A DNA stretch of 64,000 nucleotides from Pectinophora gossypiella (GCF_024362695.1 NC_065423.1:3775001-3839000); one strand, 5' to 3'. Shown: positions 24,081 through 35,190, counted from the first letter of the stretch. The notes: a model not told the origin generated them from the sequence alone. A program made the numbers and translations.

Positions 24081-24580
24081 AATGCTGTATCGCAACTTAC
24101 ACAAACTTCCTTCTAATGCAGTATCGCAACTCACACAACCTCTCCTAATGCAGTACCACAACTTACACAACCTCTCCTTCTAATGCAGTATCGCAACTTA
24201 CACAAACTTCCTTCTAATGCAGTATCACAACTTACACAACCTCTCCTTCTAATGCAGTATCGCAACTTACACAAACTTCCTTCTAATGCAGGATCGCAAC
24301 TTACGCAACCTCTCCTTCTAATGCAGTATCGCAACTTACACAAACTTCCTTCTAATGCAGGATCGCAACTTACACAACCTCTCCTAATGCAGTACCACAA
24401 CTTACACAACCACTCCTTCTAATGCAGTATCGCAACTTACACAACCTCTCCTTCTAATGCAGTATCGCAACTTACACAACCACTCCTTCTAAAGCAGTAT
24501 CGCAACTTACGCAATCCCTCCTTCTAATGCAGTATCGCAACTTACACAAACTTCCTTGTAATGCAAGATCGCAACTTAAA
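24081..24580. repeat. minisatellite, 32-35-bp unit, about 14 copies
   Basis: The unit is of the type AATGCAGTATCGCAACTTAC followed by ACAAACTTCC or ACAACCTCTCC and TTCT. Two end variants (CAAACTTCCTTCT and CAACCTCTCCTTCT) tend to alternate, suggesting a higher-order dimer. Unit spacings are 34, 32, 35 and similar. The short ORFs on both strands (for example 24,131-24,409 and 24,183-24,422) are by-products. It lies between the convergent astacin and OBP genes. Confidence 0.9.
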
Positions 24581-24746
24581 CATTCCGTAGTTAGTAACCT
24601 CACGCTACTGCTTCATCTCTGCCTACTTATTCTTCCTCATAACTACAGTGAATAAATGTGAATGTATGTGTGTGTGCGTGTGTGAGTGTGAGTGAATGAG
24701 ATTGTGGCCAAAGGAAAACCCATTTTTATGCATGCAAATTAAACTT

Positions 24747-24752
24747 TTTATT
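24747..24752 (-). terminator. poly(A) signal of the OBP gene
   Basis: AATAAA on the minus strand lies about 75 bp past the OBP stop codon (24824-24826). Confidence 0.65.
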
Positions 24753-24823
24753 GAATAACTTATTTAGAATGTTCATTTATTTAGCCGGATAATATAGTCG
24801 GAATGTTATCAAAGTAAACATTA

Positions 24824-27800
24824 TCATTCGGTGTTTTCATATTTTTCAATTTCTTTTTCCATCAAGCATTTCAAGAATTGATAAGCTCTCTCACATTTGC
24901 AGGATTCATCTGGAAATAGCGGAGATAAATATTGATTAAATATTTTACATTATAATATTGTTGTTGAAGCGTTCTTATGCCTAAGATTCACTTATTTACC
25001 TAGTTAAGGCCTTATAATTTTTATAAATTTTGTATCTTTATTGAAATACAATTATTCTTTTATAATAATAATATAATGTGATTCGTTAGGCTTTTACGTC
25101 ATGGTCGGTGTGATACTTTCCAGAAGTAATTTGACGCGATTTACCGCTTTAATGGTGCTTATTCCAGTACAGTCATGAGCAATATGATGTACTCACTTTA
25201 GAACTCTGTCGCACTATCATATTTGACATTTAATAAGACTTACGGTTTAATTTGTCAAAAAAGTTAATGTGAAGTGCATACATATTAGTACTCGTGACTG
25301 TACACACCGTCTAATTTTATATTAAGTTATACCTGTCATTTTCTTATCCACCGAAAAGGACATAGACAGATAATATAATCAGTAGGCACAGGACACAGAG
25401 AGACAGGCATAAAATGTGTGGAACACTTTATATTTATTTATTCGTAGTTTTATACATTTTATATTTACCAATAACCAGACAGAATTAAGTTGACAGCAAT
25501 GGCAAACGGGTTGCATAACAGCGCGATGCGCGATGCCTATTTTATTTGCACTGGTTACTTATTCATTTAAAAATGAACAGTTGTCAATAATCCGTCCCTT
25601 TTCTTTTCGGACGTTGTTTGCGCGGATTCAGCGCCATATTGGCTCCGATTCCTGCAAACATCTCCTATTTTTAAGTTATACCTGTCATTTTCTTATCCGC
25701 CAAAAAAGAAAGGGACGGATAAAAGATAGATATAAATATTATGGAACAATGAGCTCGTCAATCTTAGACAGCGTTGTTGCCAGTCGGCGCCCAACTGGGC
25801 ACCCTCAGGCCTGATGTCTTTTTTTGCGCTGAAGTGTTCAGCGCTCTCCATTTCTGCGGCCAATAACATAACATACATACATAGCCTATATACGTCCCAC
25901 TGCTGGGCACAGGCCTCCCCTCAATCAACCGGAGGGGGTATGGAGCATACCACGCTGCTCCAGTGCGGGTTGGTGGAGGTGTTTTTATGGCTAACAGCCA
26001 GGACTGGCTTAACGTGCCCTCCGAAGTACGGAATCATTTTACTTTTTCGGAAAATTAGGTGATTCAAGCCTGAAAAGTCCTTACCAAACAAAGGACAGTC
26101 TCATAAAGTGATTTCGACAATGTCCCCATCGGGAATCGAACCCGCGGCCAATAAGTCATGTCGAAAAAAGTTACCTCTCGCAGCACACGTGGTGGCCATC
26201 TCCTCTAAGTCATCCATGACTTTCCCTCCTCGTTCTCCAGCGAAGACCGACGCTGTCTGAACCGGGTTATAAATCCCATCTTCTGAAGCCACCATCGTGT
26301 TCTCCAACACGCAACGAAGGAAGCACTGAAAATAATATCAGATTGCATTTAGCACCGGGAGCCTTCAGCGTTCCCCGCTTGTCCGGGTAATAGGCATCGT
26401 TACGTCATAAAAAAATTGCTTCGGTCTTCTTGTATCGTGTGGGTTGTGAGATGAATTACCAACCTCACTAACCCTAGTGCCAGGGTTATTATTGAGTCGC
26501 CAAAGGCCCCTGACATGGCTCACGTAACGATTACTTACTTTAGTAGTAGTAAGTAGTAACCGGGACCAATGGCTTAACGTGCCTTCCGAAGCACGGATCA
26601 TCTTACTTTCTGACGTTCAGGTGATTAGCCTGTAATGTCCTAACCAAACCAGGGATCACAAAGTGATTTTTGTGATGTCCCCACCGGAACATCGTAAGCC
26701 CAGCGCTCAACCACTGGATCACCAGAGGCCTGTGGTTCGGTGAAGTGTGGGTACTTAGTTCATATTGCGATGGATGTACCTCTGATTACCCAAATTGGGA
26801 TACAGTCACGAGCTTATGTTAGGTACGTTAAAAAAACTTGTTACTTAATCAATTATAACTACGGTCACGAGTACTAATATGAATGCACTTTGAAACCATG
26901 TCACATTAACTTTTTTGACAAACTAAACCGTAAATCTCATTAAATGTCAAATATGATAGTGATACAGGGTTCTAAAGTGCCGTACGTGTAAAATAATCAG
27001 TTCAATTACCTTAGGTGTTTTATCGGTTTCATCTGGAAAACTACCGCTATCGTTCAGCGCTTGAAGGTATGCTGAAAAATATTACAATTATGAAAATAAA
27101 ACAAAATAATAGAATGCAGCGTATTTTTAATACGTGGGAGTGGGAGTGGAATTCTCTGCCGTCTTCTGTATTTCCGAATGCATATAACCCGGGTGCTTTC
27201 AAGGCCAGAGTGAGCAGAAACCTTCTGGGCGAGCTCACTCCATCTTAGGCCTCGTCAATGCTTTCAGGCTACTCCGGGGCCAAGAGCAAACCCATCAAAG
27301 GTAAAAAAAAAACCGCTTAAACTCAAACAATCTACCTACTCATACTTATCTACTATGTTTAAGACTAAACAATGAAACTGTAACTATCTTTTAAAATTGC
27401 TGTGCCAATCCGGGTCCATATGTGTTACTAATCTCATGTTACCAACTTTCTACCAGGTGGAATGCAATCAATTATCTTCTTCTTCTATCGTGTGGGTTGT
27501 GAGGCGGAATACCAACCTCATCAACCCTTGTGTCAGGGTTATTATTGAGCCGCCAAAGGCCCCTGACATGACATGCTCATGTAACGACTACTTATTTACA
27601 TAAGTAAGTAGTAACCGGGACCAACGGCGTAACGTGCCTTCCGAAGCACGGATCATCTTACTTTTTGGACAATCTGGTGATCAGCCTGTAATGTCCTAAC
27701 CAAACTAGGGAAAACAAAATGATTTTTGTGATATGTCCCCACGGGCATTCGAACCCGGGACCTCCGGATCGTGAGCCCAACGCTCGACCACTGGACCACG

Positions 27801-28125
27801 GAGGCCGTTATCAATGATGTGAATATAATGTATAGAATATCAATGATATGATTATGAAAAGCGTAAACGAGAAAAAACCTTACGACACAACTGCTTACTT
27901 ACACATTTCAATTCTAAAGGTATCGTTGCAATCAGCCATAACAGCCAATGGGTCTACTTTCATGTCATCCTGGTTCATTTTATCATTCATATTCATATTT
28001 GATCCCATATCCATCTTCATGTTATCACTGTTATTAATATCCCTATTATTTTCTTGTGGCTTTGCACATTTTGTCAAAGAACATGCTAACAGCACGAAGG
28101 TGAATGTAAAAATTGGCTTCAACAT
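24824..28125 (-). CDS. odorant-binding protein, four exons, complete
   Basis: Minus-strand exons 28125-27903, 27071-27010, 26325-26175 and 24909-24824 join in phase to 173 residues. Residues 1-20 are a signal peptide. Next comes a polar D/N/M/K-rich stretch of about 40 residues (NSDNMKMDMGSNMNMNDK). The OBP domain follows, with Cys66, 96, 100, 142, 151 and 160, giving the insect spacing C-29-C-3-C-41-C-8-C-8-C and three expected disulfides. Supporting motifs are SGSFPDETDKTPKCFLRC and RAYQFLKC. A seventh Cys149, two before Cys151, is unusual. OBPs are secreted by support cells into sensillum lymph, where they bind small hydrophobic ligands; some act outside olfaction. The low-complexity N-terminal insert is not typical of classic OBPs. 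The 62-nt second exon lies between a MITE and a LINE stub. All splice sites are GT-AG. Confidence 0.93.
25172..25304. mobile_element. MITE-G copy in an OBP intron
   Basis: TACAGTCATGAGCAATATGA at the left and TAGTACTCGTGACTGTAC at the right form inverted ends around CACTTTAGAACTCTGTCGCA. It lies in the last OBP intron and directly abuts the MITE-E segment on its right. Confidence 0.65.
25305..25725. mobile_element. two MITE-E segments, rearranged
   Basis: A copy starts at about 25,305 (CTGTCATTTTCTTATCCACC) and its right arm is broken near 25,620. A second left arm (CTGTCATTTTCTTATCCGCC) follows at about 25,645-25,725, and a GCCAATAT-type piece lies between. This looks like a nested or truncated pair. 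Confidence 0.6.
25875..26146 (-). mobile_element. SINE-A, tRNA-like head truncated, 28 bp from an OBP exon
   Basis: CCCACTGCTGGGCACAGGCC through ATCGGGAATCGAACCCG matches SINE-A in reverse. The copy stops after the B box. It lies in the OBP intron directly downstream of exon 3 (exon end 26175). Confidence 0.75.
26424..26732 (-). mobile_element. SINE-B copy in an OBP intron
   Basis: It runs from TTGTATCGTGTGGGTTGTGA through TAACGTGCCTTCCGAAGCAC to a damaged head (CTCAACCACTGGATCACC). It lies between OBP exons 2 and 3. Confidence 0.75.
26861..26995. mobile_element. MITE-G copy, reverse orientation
   Basis: GGTCACGAGTACTAATATGA through CATTAACTTTTTTGACAAAC and TCATTAAATGTCAAATATGA. It ends only about 10 bp from the donor of OBP exon 2 (donor GT at 27,008-27,009). 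Confidence 0.65.
27125..27300 (+). mobile_element. LINE 3' stub (RT C-terminus) beside OBP exon 2
   Basis: The plus strand reads WEWNSLPSSVFPNAYNPGAF then KARVSRNLLGELTPS and a stop, the reverse-transcriptase tail also seen at 20.4-20.8 and 59.4 kb. It starts about 55 bp from the OBP exon 2 acceptor. The 77-codon ORF spanning 27,015-27,248 is an artefact joining antisense OBP exon sequence to this stub. Confidence 0.75.
27476..27810 (-). mobile_element. SINE-B, near full length, in OBP intron 1
   Basis: CTTCTATCGTGTGGGTTGTG at the 3' end, TAACGTGCCTTCCGAAGCAC in the middle, and a complete head on the minus strand (GGCCTCCGTGGTCCAGTGGT and GGGTTCGAATGCC). It ends about 90 bp from OBP exon 1. 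Confidence 0.8.
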
Positions 28126-28176
28126 TTTCTGTTACCCTGGTACTGTCACAGTAGATTATTATGTTTGTTTGGAGGC

Positions 28177-28184
28177 TTTTTATA
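28177..28184 (-). promoter_or_regulatory. TATA box of the OBP gene
   Basis: On the minus strand GGTATAAAAAGCC lies about 55 bp upstream of the ATG (28125). A start near the ACAGT at about 28,146 would leave a leader of roughly 20-30 nt. Confidence 0.65.
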
Positions 28185-28642
28185 CCAGTATCCGCAATAT
28201 CCGTATCGAATTGCAGGAGTTAGTAACATTTTTCTTTGTTTTTATGTTTCCTTCCTTTTTGTAACGTAACTTAAGCTCACAAGTCCCAATTGGGATTTTC
28301 AGAGGTACATCCATCACAAAATGTATTTATTTTTACCAGTCTCATTTTGTCTTTACGAACAGACAATAAAAAATAATGAGAGTTGTTTGTTTTTTTTCTG
28401 TACTGTATACTATACTATATATACTCCACCACGTTGCTCCACTGCGGGTTGGTGGAGTGGGCGAGTTGAACTGAAACATAATATAATTTCTTATCTATGT
28501 TTTCTGGGCTATCACGGATTTTCCAGTTTAGCCTGGAAGTATTGTATTTTTCTTTGATATCATCAATCAATAAATAAATCATCATCATTTTGATATAAAT
28601 GTTGCAAACCATACCCTAGCATTATCCCGTTTTTTCACTGGG

Positions 28643-28945
28643 TCCGCTTACCTAACCTGAAGATTTGACAGGTCCGGTTTTTTAAAGAAGTCTGACCTTC
28701 CAACCCGCGAAGGGAAAACCAGCCCAATACAGGTTAGGTCACATACCTCCGAAAACGCATTTCTCGGGAACGTGGGTTTCCTCACGATGTTCATCCTTCA
28801 TCGCTGTGCACGTGATAATCATTTATGATCCAGACATGAATTCGAAAACAAATTCGACAATCATTGCTTTAGGCCTGTGCTGGATTCGCAGCTGCGACCT
28901 CAAAGTGAGAGACAAGCGTTCTACCAACTGAGCTACTTCGGCTCA
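28643..28945 (-). mobile_element. SINE-D copy (tRNA-derived)
   Basis: The minus strand starts with a tRNA-like head (GCCGAAGTAGCTCAGTTGGT, then TCTCACTTTGAGGTC) and ends ACAGGTCCGG..ATCTTCAGGTTAGG. The middle carries ATGATTATCACGTGCACAGC. Copies are also at 30.1, 35.6 and 40.2 kb. Confidence 0.8.
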
Positions 28946-29318
28946 AATGTAATGTATGTGTATGTATGTAATAAATGTTGCAAACCACTAACAATAATTG
29001 CACAAATCTGCTTAAACGATAGTAACTAGTGAGAATTGAAATCGCTGCAATTTTCAGCAATTCCCATAATGAACAGTTCTACCATTATTTAAGTGCATGC
29101 ACTGAATGACATTGGGGATGCACCAATGTCATTATCACGTGACATGGTCATACCCCGGACACTCCATAACGAAAAATCTTACCATGTGCCGTACAACGCA
29201 TGAGTGTGGGCGAGACAGACAGCATGCCCTCTCTTCCTTACATTTTAGCGGCCATTTAAGACTAAATTAAGACTCAGAGGGGGTGAAGTCGGCGCCCGAC
29301 ACGATAGCGCGGGGCTGA

Positions 29319-29612
29319 CATCATCATCATCATCAGCCTATTAACGTCCCCACTGCTTGGGCACGGGCCTTCCCTATGGATGGATAAGGAGATCGGGCGT
29401 TAAACCATCACGCGGGCGCAGTGCGGATTGATGGTTATTAACGACTGCTAATGCAGCCGGGACCAACGGCTTAACGTGCCTTCCGAAGCACGGAGGAGCT
29501 CGAGATGAAAACTTTTTTTGTGGTCATCCATCCTATAACCGGCCTTTGCGAAAGTTGCTTAACTTCAACAATCGCACACCGAGCGCGTTTACCGCTGCGC
29601 CACCGACCTCCT
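29319..29612 (-). mobile_element. SINE-C copy
   Basis: (ATC)n followed by TATTAACGTCCCCACTGC at the 3' end, TGATGGTTATTAACGACTGC in the middle, and a head AGGTCGGTGGCGCAGCGGTA on the minus strand. Confidence 0.8.
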
Positions 29613-30104
29613 CTGACATCGGGGCTGACAATTACCGTTATATTCGTGTTTTTCTTTTTAAAATAGAATATAAATTGTTTAGAACAACATTATTGCACAA
29701 AATAAGAGAAATACAAATATGCTTACTTAAAACTAAAAATGTGCTTATATTCTAAATAGATTACAGGAGTTGTACTGGGGTCCCGAAACTAGGCAGTGCC
29801 TGAATCTTAAGGAACCAGTTTTTTTTTTAAAAGCTTGTCTTAATATTACTTAAGGGTCCTGTTATATATTAAATTACAGGGTAATCACATAAAATAAAAA
29901 CTGCATACTCAATTTGCATTGATGTCATTGCAATAGGACTCCGGAACCATCAAGTTTCATTTCAATGGGAAATCGTTAGTTCGTGTTTGGAATTCGGATA
30001 GCAACTACGTTTTGTATATTAATTCTAATACATTTTCTTTAAATAAATCTTTTTAGCGTAAATAAAATTGTTTTTTTAAAAAACATCACCTGACCCGCCC
30101 CGTA

Positions 30105-30420
30105 ATAGTCCGCTTGCCTAACCTGAAGATTTGACAGATCCGGTTTTTTACAGAAGCGACTGCCTGTTTGACCTACCAAACCCCGAAGGGAAAACCAGCC
30201 CAATACAGGTTAGGTTACATACCTCCAAAAATGCATTTCTCGGGAATGTGGGTTTCCTCACGATGTTTTCCTTCACCGCTAAGCACGTGATAATCATTTA
30301 TGATCCAAACATGAATTCGGAAACAAATTCGACAATCATTGGTTTAGGCCTGTGCTGGATTCGAACCTACGACCTCAAAGTGAGAGGCAAGCATTAACCA
30401 ACTGGGCTACCGCAGCTCTA
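30105..30420 (-). mobile_element. SINE-D, near full length
   Basis: The minus-strand head is GAGCTGCGGTAGCCCAGTTG then CTCTCACTTTGAGGTCGTAG and GGTTCGAATCC (B box). The 3' end is CCGGATCTGTCAAATCTTCA. This is the best preserved family member. Confidence 0.8.
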
Positions 30421-30424
30421 CTTT

Positions 30425-31500
30425 ACTTTTGTATACTGAATAGTATACAGGTTATTTATGCTATTGCTAAGTACATTCGAATATTCTAACCTGATTTGAT
30501 TACTCATGTTAAAATGTTTATTTACATTAGTTTATGTTTAAAATGCATTGCCTGAGTGCTTGTTGATATCAGTACAATTTTGTAGAAACTTCAAAACGCA
30601 ATGTTTATATTTCTAATTTCAATAATCGTAATTTTATCCAAATACATGTTAGCATAAACAGTGTTGCAAAGAGGTGTTAACAGTATTGGTGTTCCAGTTG
30701 TTTATTTGTTTCAATATCTTGTTATGGCACGTACCTAATATTAGCAATGACTGTAGTACACCAGCTTGCTTGTCAAACGGGGAGCGCCAGTTCGACCCCC
30801 GGTACGGGACTCCTACCAAAGAGTTATTAACTTATCTTAAGTGCAGTTTACACAATTAGCTCCACCTATCGTGTTCTCGTTGAAGTGTGAGTACTTAGAT
30901 AATTTTGCGATGGATGACTACTCCTATTTTGACATATACAGCTTATGTCATATTCTCTTATTATAATTGCTAAGTTTGTTCAAGATATAACAAATTACAT
31001 AAACTTCATAGAATAATCCTTTAGCTGCTATATTTAAGGCCCTTGTAATAGGGGGAAACTCTTGCCATTAACCGAGGACAAATCCTGTAAACCACGTGAT
31101 ATGAATTATCTATGATCATAACATGAATTCAAACTCATAAAGTCGATTTTAGCGGTTTAGAGCCCGCGCTTTCGAACACGTGGTATTATTATAAATTCAA
31201 AATTGAGTTTTATTTGTTTCTTCCGATGTCACTTGTTCTGTTTTGTGTAAGTTTTTACGAAGTAATTAATGTTTTTTCTTTCTTTAAAAAACTATTATAC
31301 TAATGAGACAGAGTAACTCTTTTAAAGTTGGAACTTTTACATTAAAACAAACTAGATTTATGCTTTAATTCATCTTTATAGGTTACATATTTGTGCAGCA
31401 GATAAATGTATTAATTACATTGTGATTTGCCTACAGTATTAATGATAAATGTAAGTACATTGGTAACCTGAGCCTTTACTAGCCTGTGCGTTCGTCATAG
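30425..31500. other. AT-rich intergenic, no gene seen
   Basis: No exon is supported. A tRNA-like B-box remnant (GTTCGACCCCC) lies near 30,790, and SINE-like remnants (TCATAACATGAATTCAAAC) near 31,100-31,190. Confidence 0.4.
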
Positions 31501-31504
31501 GAAT

Positions 31505-33713
31505 TTAATCTCTATTGTAACTCATAGACGGCCCTTGTCCCTCGGCGTCGTAACCTTCCATCTTCTCTTCTCTATCATTAATCTCATTCTCCCCTTTTCC
31601 TTTGTATCTGTCTTCGTTCTTTTCCATTCCTTGGTTCAAATCTTCACCTCTTTGACTCCCTTTGCTTTCATAATCATCATCATTGTTCTGATGATTCTCT
31701 TGGTAATGATCATCTTGCTCTCTCTGTCTGTTTTCCATATTGTCTCTATTGTCATTGTATCTTTGTTCTGATTCGTTGTTGAAATCGTCACGTTGTCCTT
31801 CGCGATATTCTTGTTCTTTGTCGTAATTTTCTTGGTTCTTTTCGGCTGTTTTGTTTCTGTGTATGAAATAATACAAAGTATGTAATTGTTATTTATTATA
31901 ATATAGGTATACACAACTCTCAATCTCCCTATCCATCCATAGGGAAGGCCCGTGCCCCTGCAGTGGGGACGTTAATGGACTGGTGATGAAGTATACACAA
32001 CAACGTAACATAGCATCACGCGTGTATCCCCGTAGGGGTAGGCAGAGGTGTATATTAAACGGGGGGATAGTATCAGCGTAACGTTAAGGGATGATTCAGA
32101 CCATGATTCTGAGTTGATATCAAGTGGAAATTTCCGTCGTAAAAGTATGGGTCTGAAAATTATTAAAAAAAAAACACTCAATTTCTCACACTGCATGTCT
32201 CCTTATCACGCAGGTCAGATGGAAGAAATCTCTTTTTAGAGATAAGCTTACCTGTACTGTCTGTTTTCTTTGTATGTTTCTTTCTGTCTTGTATTGTGTA
32301 CAAATATTTTTTTATTAATTTTTTGACTAGAAATTCCACTTGATATCAACTTAGAATCATGTTCTGAATCATCCCCAAAGTTTTGTTACTGTGCACGGTG
32401 CTCTTAACACCCTGTATACACCCACTTCTCGCTAGCTAAGTCACTCACCTGTTCTCTTGATCGTCTTCAAATTTTTGCTGGCCCTTCTCTCCTTCTCCCT
32501 GCCAATACTGTCCTTCCTCATTCATCTTCTCCTGGTCGGAACTATCAGTCGTATAGTTAGGCATGTCTACTTCCATCGAGTCAGGGGATCTGGCTCTACG
32601 CACATGGCAGTTGGTGAATGCTGAAAATAGTGGTCGACCCAACTGTGTTAGTGAAACTACACTTCAGATAAATGAATAACTCTTTGGTGCAATTCCGGTA
32701 GGTATTGGCGTGTTCATGATACTAAGGGTGGTATTAGTAAACTAATCTCAGCTTGAAGACTGCCTTCAAGCATAGAATAAGGAATAATACTACGTATAGA
32801 ACGACAACTCTCCGCTCTCCACCAGCGGCTGAGCTATCAGAAATCAGAATCATTTATTCAACGTAATTATCATGGATAAACTTGTTGAAGGTCAATGTAA
32901 CATTTTTGAATTTACGTCATTTCACAAGGTGTTATGGCTGAGGAGAAGAAATGACAAGAAACTGCAACAGCAACACATCTTTTAAAAACCAATGAGGATA
33001 TACATTACAAGTTATTTAATAACTAGAGGAACACATTCAATACCAGACATTTTTATCATTTAGGTAGTCATTAATCTTATAATAAGCTTTTTTACATAAA
33101 GTAAGCTTCACGTGAGCTTTAAATTTATTTTCTGACAAATTTAAAATATTATCTGGTATTTTATTGTAAAAACGTATACATAACCCCAAAAAAGATGAAT
33201 TTAATTTACTTAATCTAGAATTTTGAATAGCAATTTTATGTTTATTTCTTGTATTGTAAGTATGCCTTTCACAGTTTCTCGGAAGGAGAGATAAGTTTTT
33301 ACGTACATACATAATGTTTTCATATATATATTGACTTGCGACCGTCAGTATATTTATTTCTTTAAACAGCTCCCTCAAAGAGTCCCGACAACGCAGCTTA
33401 TAAATAGCGCTATGTTTTACCTCACCCCCCTCTAACACAGTTTAGACTTCTATCGTATGGCGACAGACGTCACACACACAGATGCGCGTGTGCGAAACAC
33501 CAATGTGTGCTGTTTGTGTAAAACGGGGTTGTTTGTGTGATGTCCAGGGTATGCCTCAAGATCGTGTCAATGTGACAATTCTTATATAAAATCAGGGACA
33601 GGGACACCCTCAACTGAGATTCGGTTATTGATACCATCCTAATAGAGATATTTAAAAAAAATCTTACCAACAACTGCTAGAAGAAGAGTCAGACTTACTC
33701 GAACGGAGAACAT
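31505..33713 (-). CDS. orphan secreted acidic/polar protein, three exons
   Basis: Minus-strand exons 33713-33668, 32620-32449 and 31856-31505 join in phase to 189 residues. Exon 1 encodes a signal peptide (MFSVRVSLTLLLAVV). The rest is extremely hydrophilic, rich in E, D, N, Q, K and R, with no predicted structure, one mature Cys (TNCHV) and no transmembrane segment. Motifs such as NQENYDKEQEYREGQRDD and NHQNNDDDYES show the composition. No known domain was recognised. A TATAAAAT box lies 36-43 bp upstream of the ATG. The intron between exons 2 and 3 contains a MITE-F copy with a retroelement inside it. The function is unknown; a secreted acidic matrix, salivary or reproductive-tract protein is possible. 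Confidence 0.75.
31925..31990 (+). mobile_element. SINE-C 3' fragment
   Basis: CCATCCATAGGGAAGGCCCG then CAGTGGGGACGTTAATGG matches the 3' end of SINE-C. It lies in the second intron of the acidic-protein gene. Confidence 0.65.
32058..32413. mobile_element. MITE-F copy split by a LINE 3' end
   Basis: The two MITE-F arms (GATGATTCAGACCATGATTC at the left; TCTTAACACCCTGTATA at the right) are separated by about 130 bp of unrelated sequence (about 32,180-32,310). That insert reads HAGQMEEISF then a stop, followed by a TTTTAGAGATAAGCTTACC tail as in LINE 3' ends. The insertion is nested. Confidence 0.65.
32840..33440 (-). mobile_element. LINE 3' stub with 133-codon RT C-terminal frame
   Basis: The minus-strand frame 33438-33037 includes RHTYNTRNKHKIAIQNSRL and SSFLGLCIRFYNKIPDNIL and ends AYYKINDYLNDKNVWY, the conserved tail of a jockey/CR1-like reverse transcriptase. 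The 3' end on the minus strand finishes in an AATAAATGATTCTGATT-type tail near 32,840. It lies in intron 1 of the acidic-protein gene, same strand. The catalytic domain is missing. Confidence 0.8.
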
Positions 33714-33748
33714 TTTGCTTCTCAGTACAGAGTATCGACTCTATCCAC

Positions 33749-33756
33749 ATTTTATA
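33749..33756 (-). promoter_or_regulatory. TATA box of the acidic secreted-protein gene
   Basis: TATAAAAT on the minus strand, 36-43 bp upstream of the ATG at 33713. The implied leader is very short (about 12-20 nt). Confidence 0.6.
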
Positions 33757-33979
33757 CAGAAGTCTCGTGAAGACAACGTGTTATTAAGTTCTTTTAATTG
33801 TAGACAAAATTGTGCACATGACACAAATTTTCTGATACCAAACACGCGATGCTGTAAGTCAAGTAACATTATAGAAGATAGTTGGTAATTGTGCTTATTT
33901 ACATATCTAGTCAATCGATGTATGATTTGGGATGAATATAAACGTGTAAACATGCTGCTTGTAAATAATATATTAAGGT

Positions 33980-34340
33980 GTATAACGTAGAACCTTTGCC
34001 CAGGGATACGGGTGAATACCTCAACGGTTGCAGAGGCGGAGATGGGAGCTATCGGTACGGCAATGCAGGACGGAAGGGACAAGTCACAAGAACTGTAATC
34101 TGGAACCTGACAGAGAGCAGCAGTAACTGTCAGTACTATTCAGAGGTGGAGGACAGGACTTCTAGTACGGCTTTGAAATAAACTACCCTAGACGCCGTCC
34201 TACTCGCGTCAGATTGAGTACTGCGGGGCGGAAGGCAAGAGGGAAACCACTGCCCTATTATTCCCTAAAAAAGTAAGTAGCATTATCCATGCTACTTACT
34301 TTTACACCGACAAGAGCGTGGCTCTTAAATTAGTGATGGT
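33980..34340 (+). repeat. dispersed repeat with GTACTGCGGGGCGGAAGGC
   Basis: GAGTACTGCGGGGCGGAAGG then AAGAGGGAAACCACTGC recurs at 42,690-42,790. A related version with GTACTGCGGAACGGAAGACG lies at 39,355-39,565 and, reversed, at 35,080-35,190. The short ORF here is not considered a gene. Confidence 0.5.
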
Positions 34341-34654
34341 GAAATAATATATCGACAGAAATGGATAAGTCTAAATTTTTGGTCTTTAAATAGCAATGTT
34401 CAAATTTCTGTAGAGATATTTAGACCAGGGTTAGTGAGGTCGATTGTTGAACTCATAATGCATTATAAAGTATTATCAGGAGATGTTACCGAGTAAGGTG
34501 ACTTATATATATTATAATACTGTATCCCTATGTATGTACTTAATAATTATTAATACAAGTATGTCTTTGAAAGAGAAGGGTTTAATAAGTCTGTGTGATA
34601 GGTGTGTATGTGTGTGAAGAAAAACTCAGTTGGTAGTGGATCTAGGTACATAAC

Positions 34655-34972
34655 ATACGTAAACTGCCTATATACGTCCCACTGCTGGGCACAGGCCTCC
34701 CCTCAATCAAACGGAGGGGGTATGGAGCATACTCCACCACGCTGCTCCAATGCGGGTTGGTGGAGGTGTTTTTACGGCTAATAGCCGGGTCCAACGGCTT
34801 AACGTGCCCTCCGAAGCACGGAATCGTCTTACTTTTTCGGACAATCAGGTGATTCAAGCCTGAGAAGTCCTTACAAACGAAGGACAGTCTCACAAAGTGA
34901 TTTCGACAATGTCCCCATCGGGAATCGAACCCGGACCTCCAGATCGTGACCACGACACCACGGAGGCTGTTG
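34655..34972 (-). mobile_element. SINE-A, near full length
   Basis: CGTCCCACTGCTGGGCACAG at the 3' end, AACGTGCCCTCCGAAGCACG in the middle, GGGAATCGAACCCGG B box, and a slightly deleted head before CACGGAGGCTG. Confidence 0.85.
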
Positions 34973-35079
34973 TGTTGTTGTTGTGGGTATTTTACCAACT
35001 ACATATTATAAAAAATACACGTTCAAGCATTGCCACCATAGCGGAGCTAGTAACCGATACATTAGGATCTCTCTCTCTT

Positions 35080-35190
35080 TATTTAAGAGCTGCGCTCTTG
35101 TCGGTGGAGTAATCGCCTTCAATACTCCATAGATAGGGCGTGTAGAACGGTGGTTGCCCCAATCGCCTTCCGTTCCGCAGGATACATGCA
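35080..35190 (-). repeat. dispersed repeat fragment encoding an LKAITPPTRAQLLNKE-like frame
   Basis: On the minus strand it decodes to CGTEGDWGNHRSTRPIYGVL then KAITPPTRAQLLNKERE. The plus-strand copy at 39,446-39,570 keeps nearly the same peptide. It is probably the tail of an unrecognised retroelement. Confidence 0.45.

Noticed and set aside
24081..24580. CRISPR-like regular repeat array
   Set aside because: This is a eukaryotic context, the units are contiguous without unique spacers, and there are no cas genes. It is an ordinary minisatellite.
27015..27248. 77-codon plus-strand ORF
   Set aside because: It fuses antisense OBP exon 2 with a LINE reverse-transcriptase tail and is not a gene.
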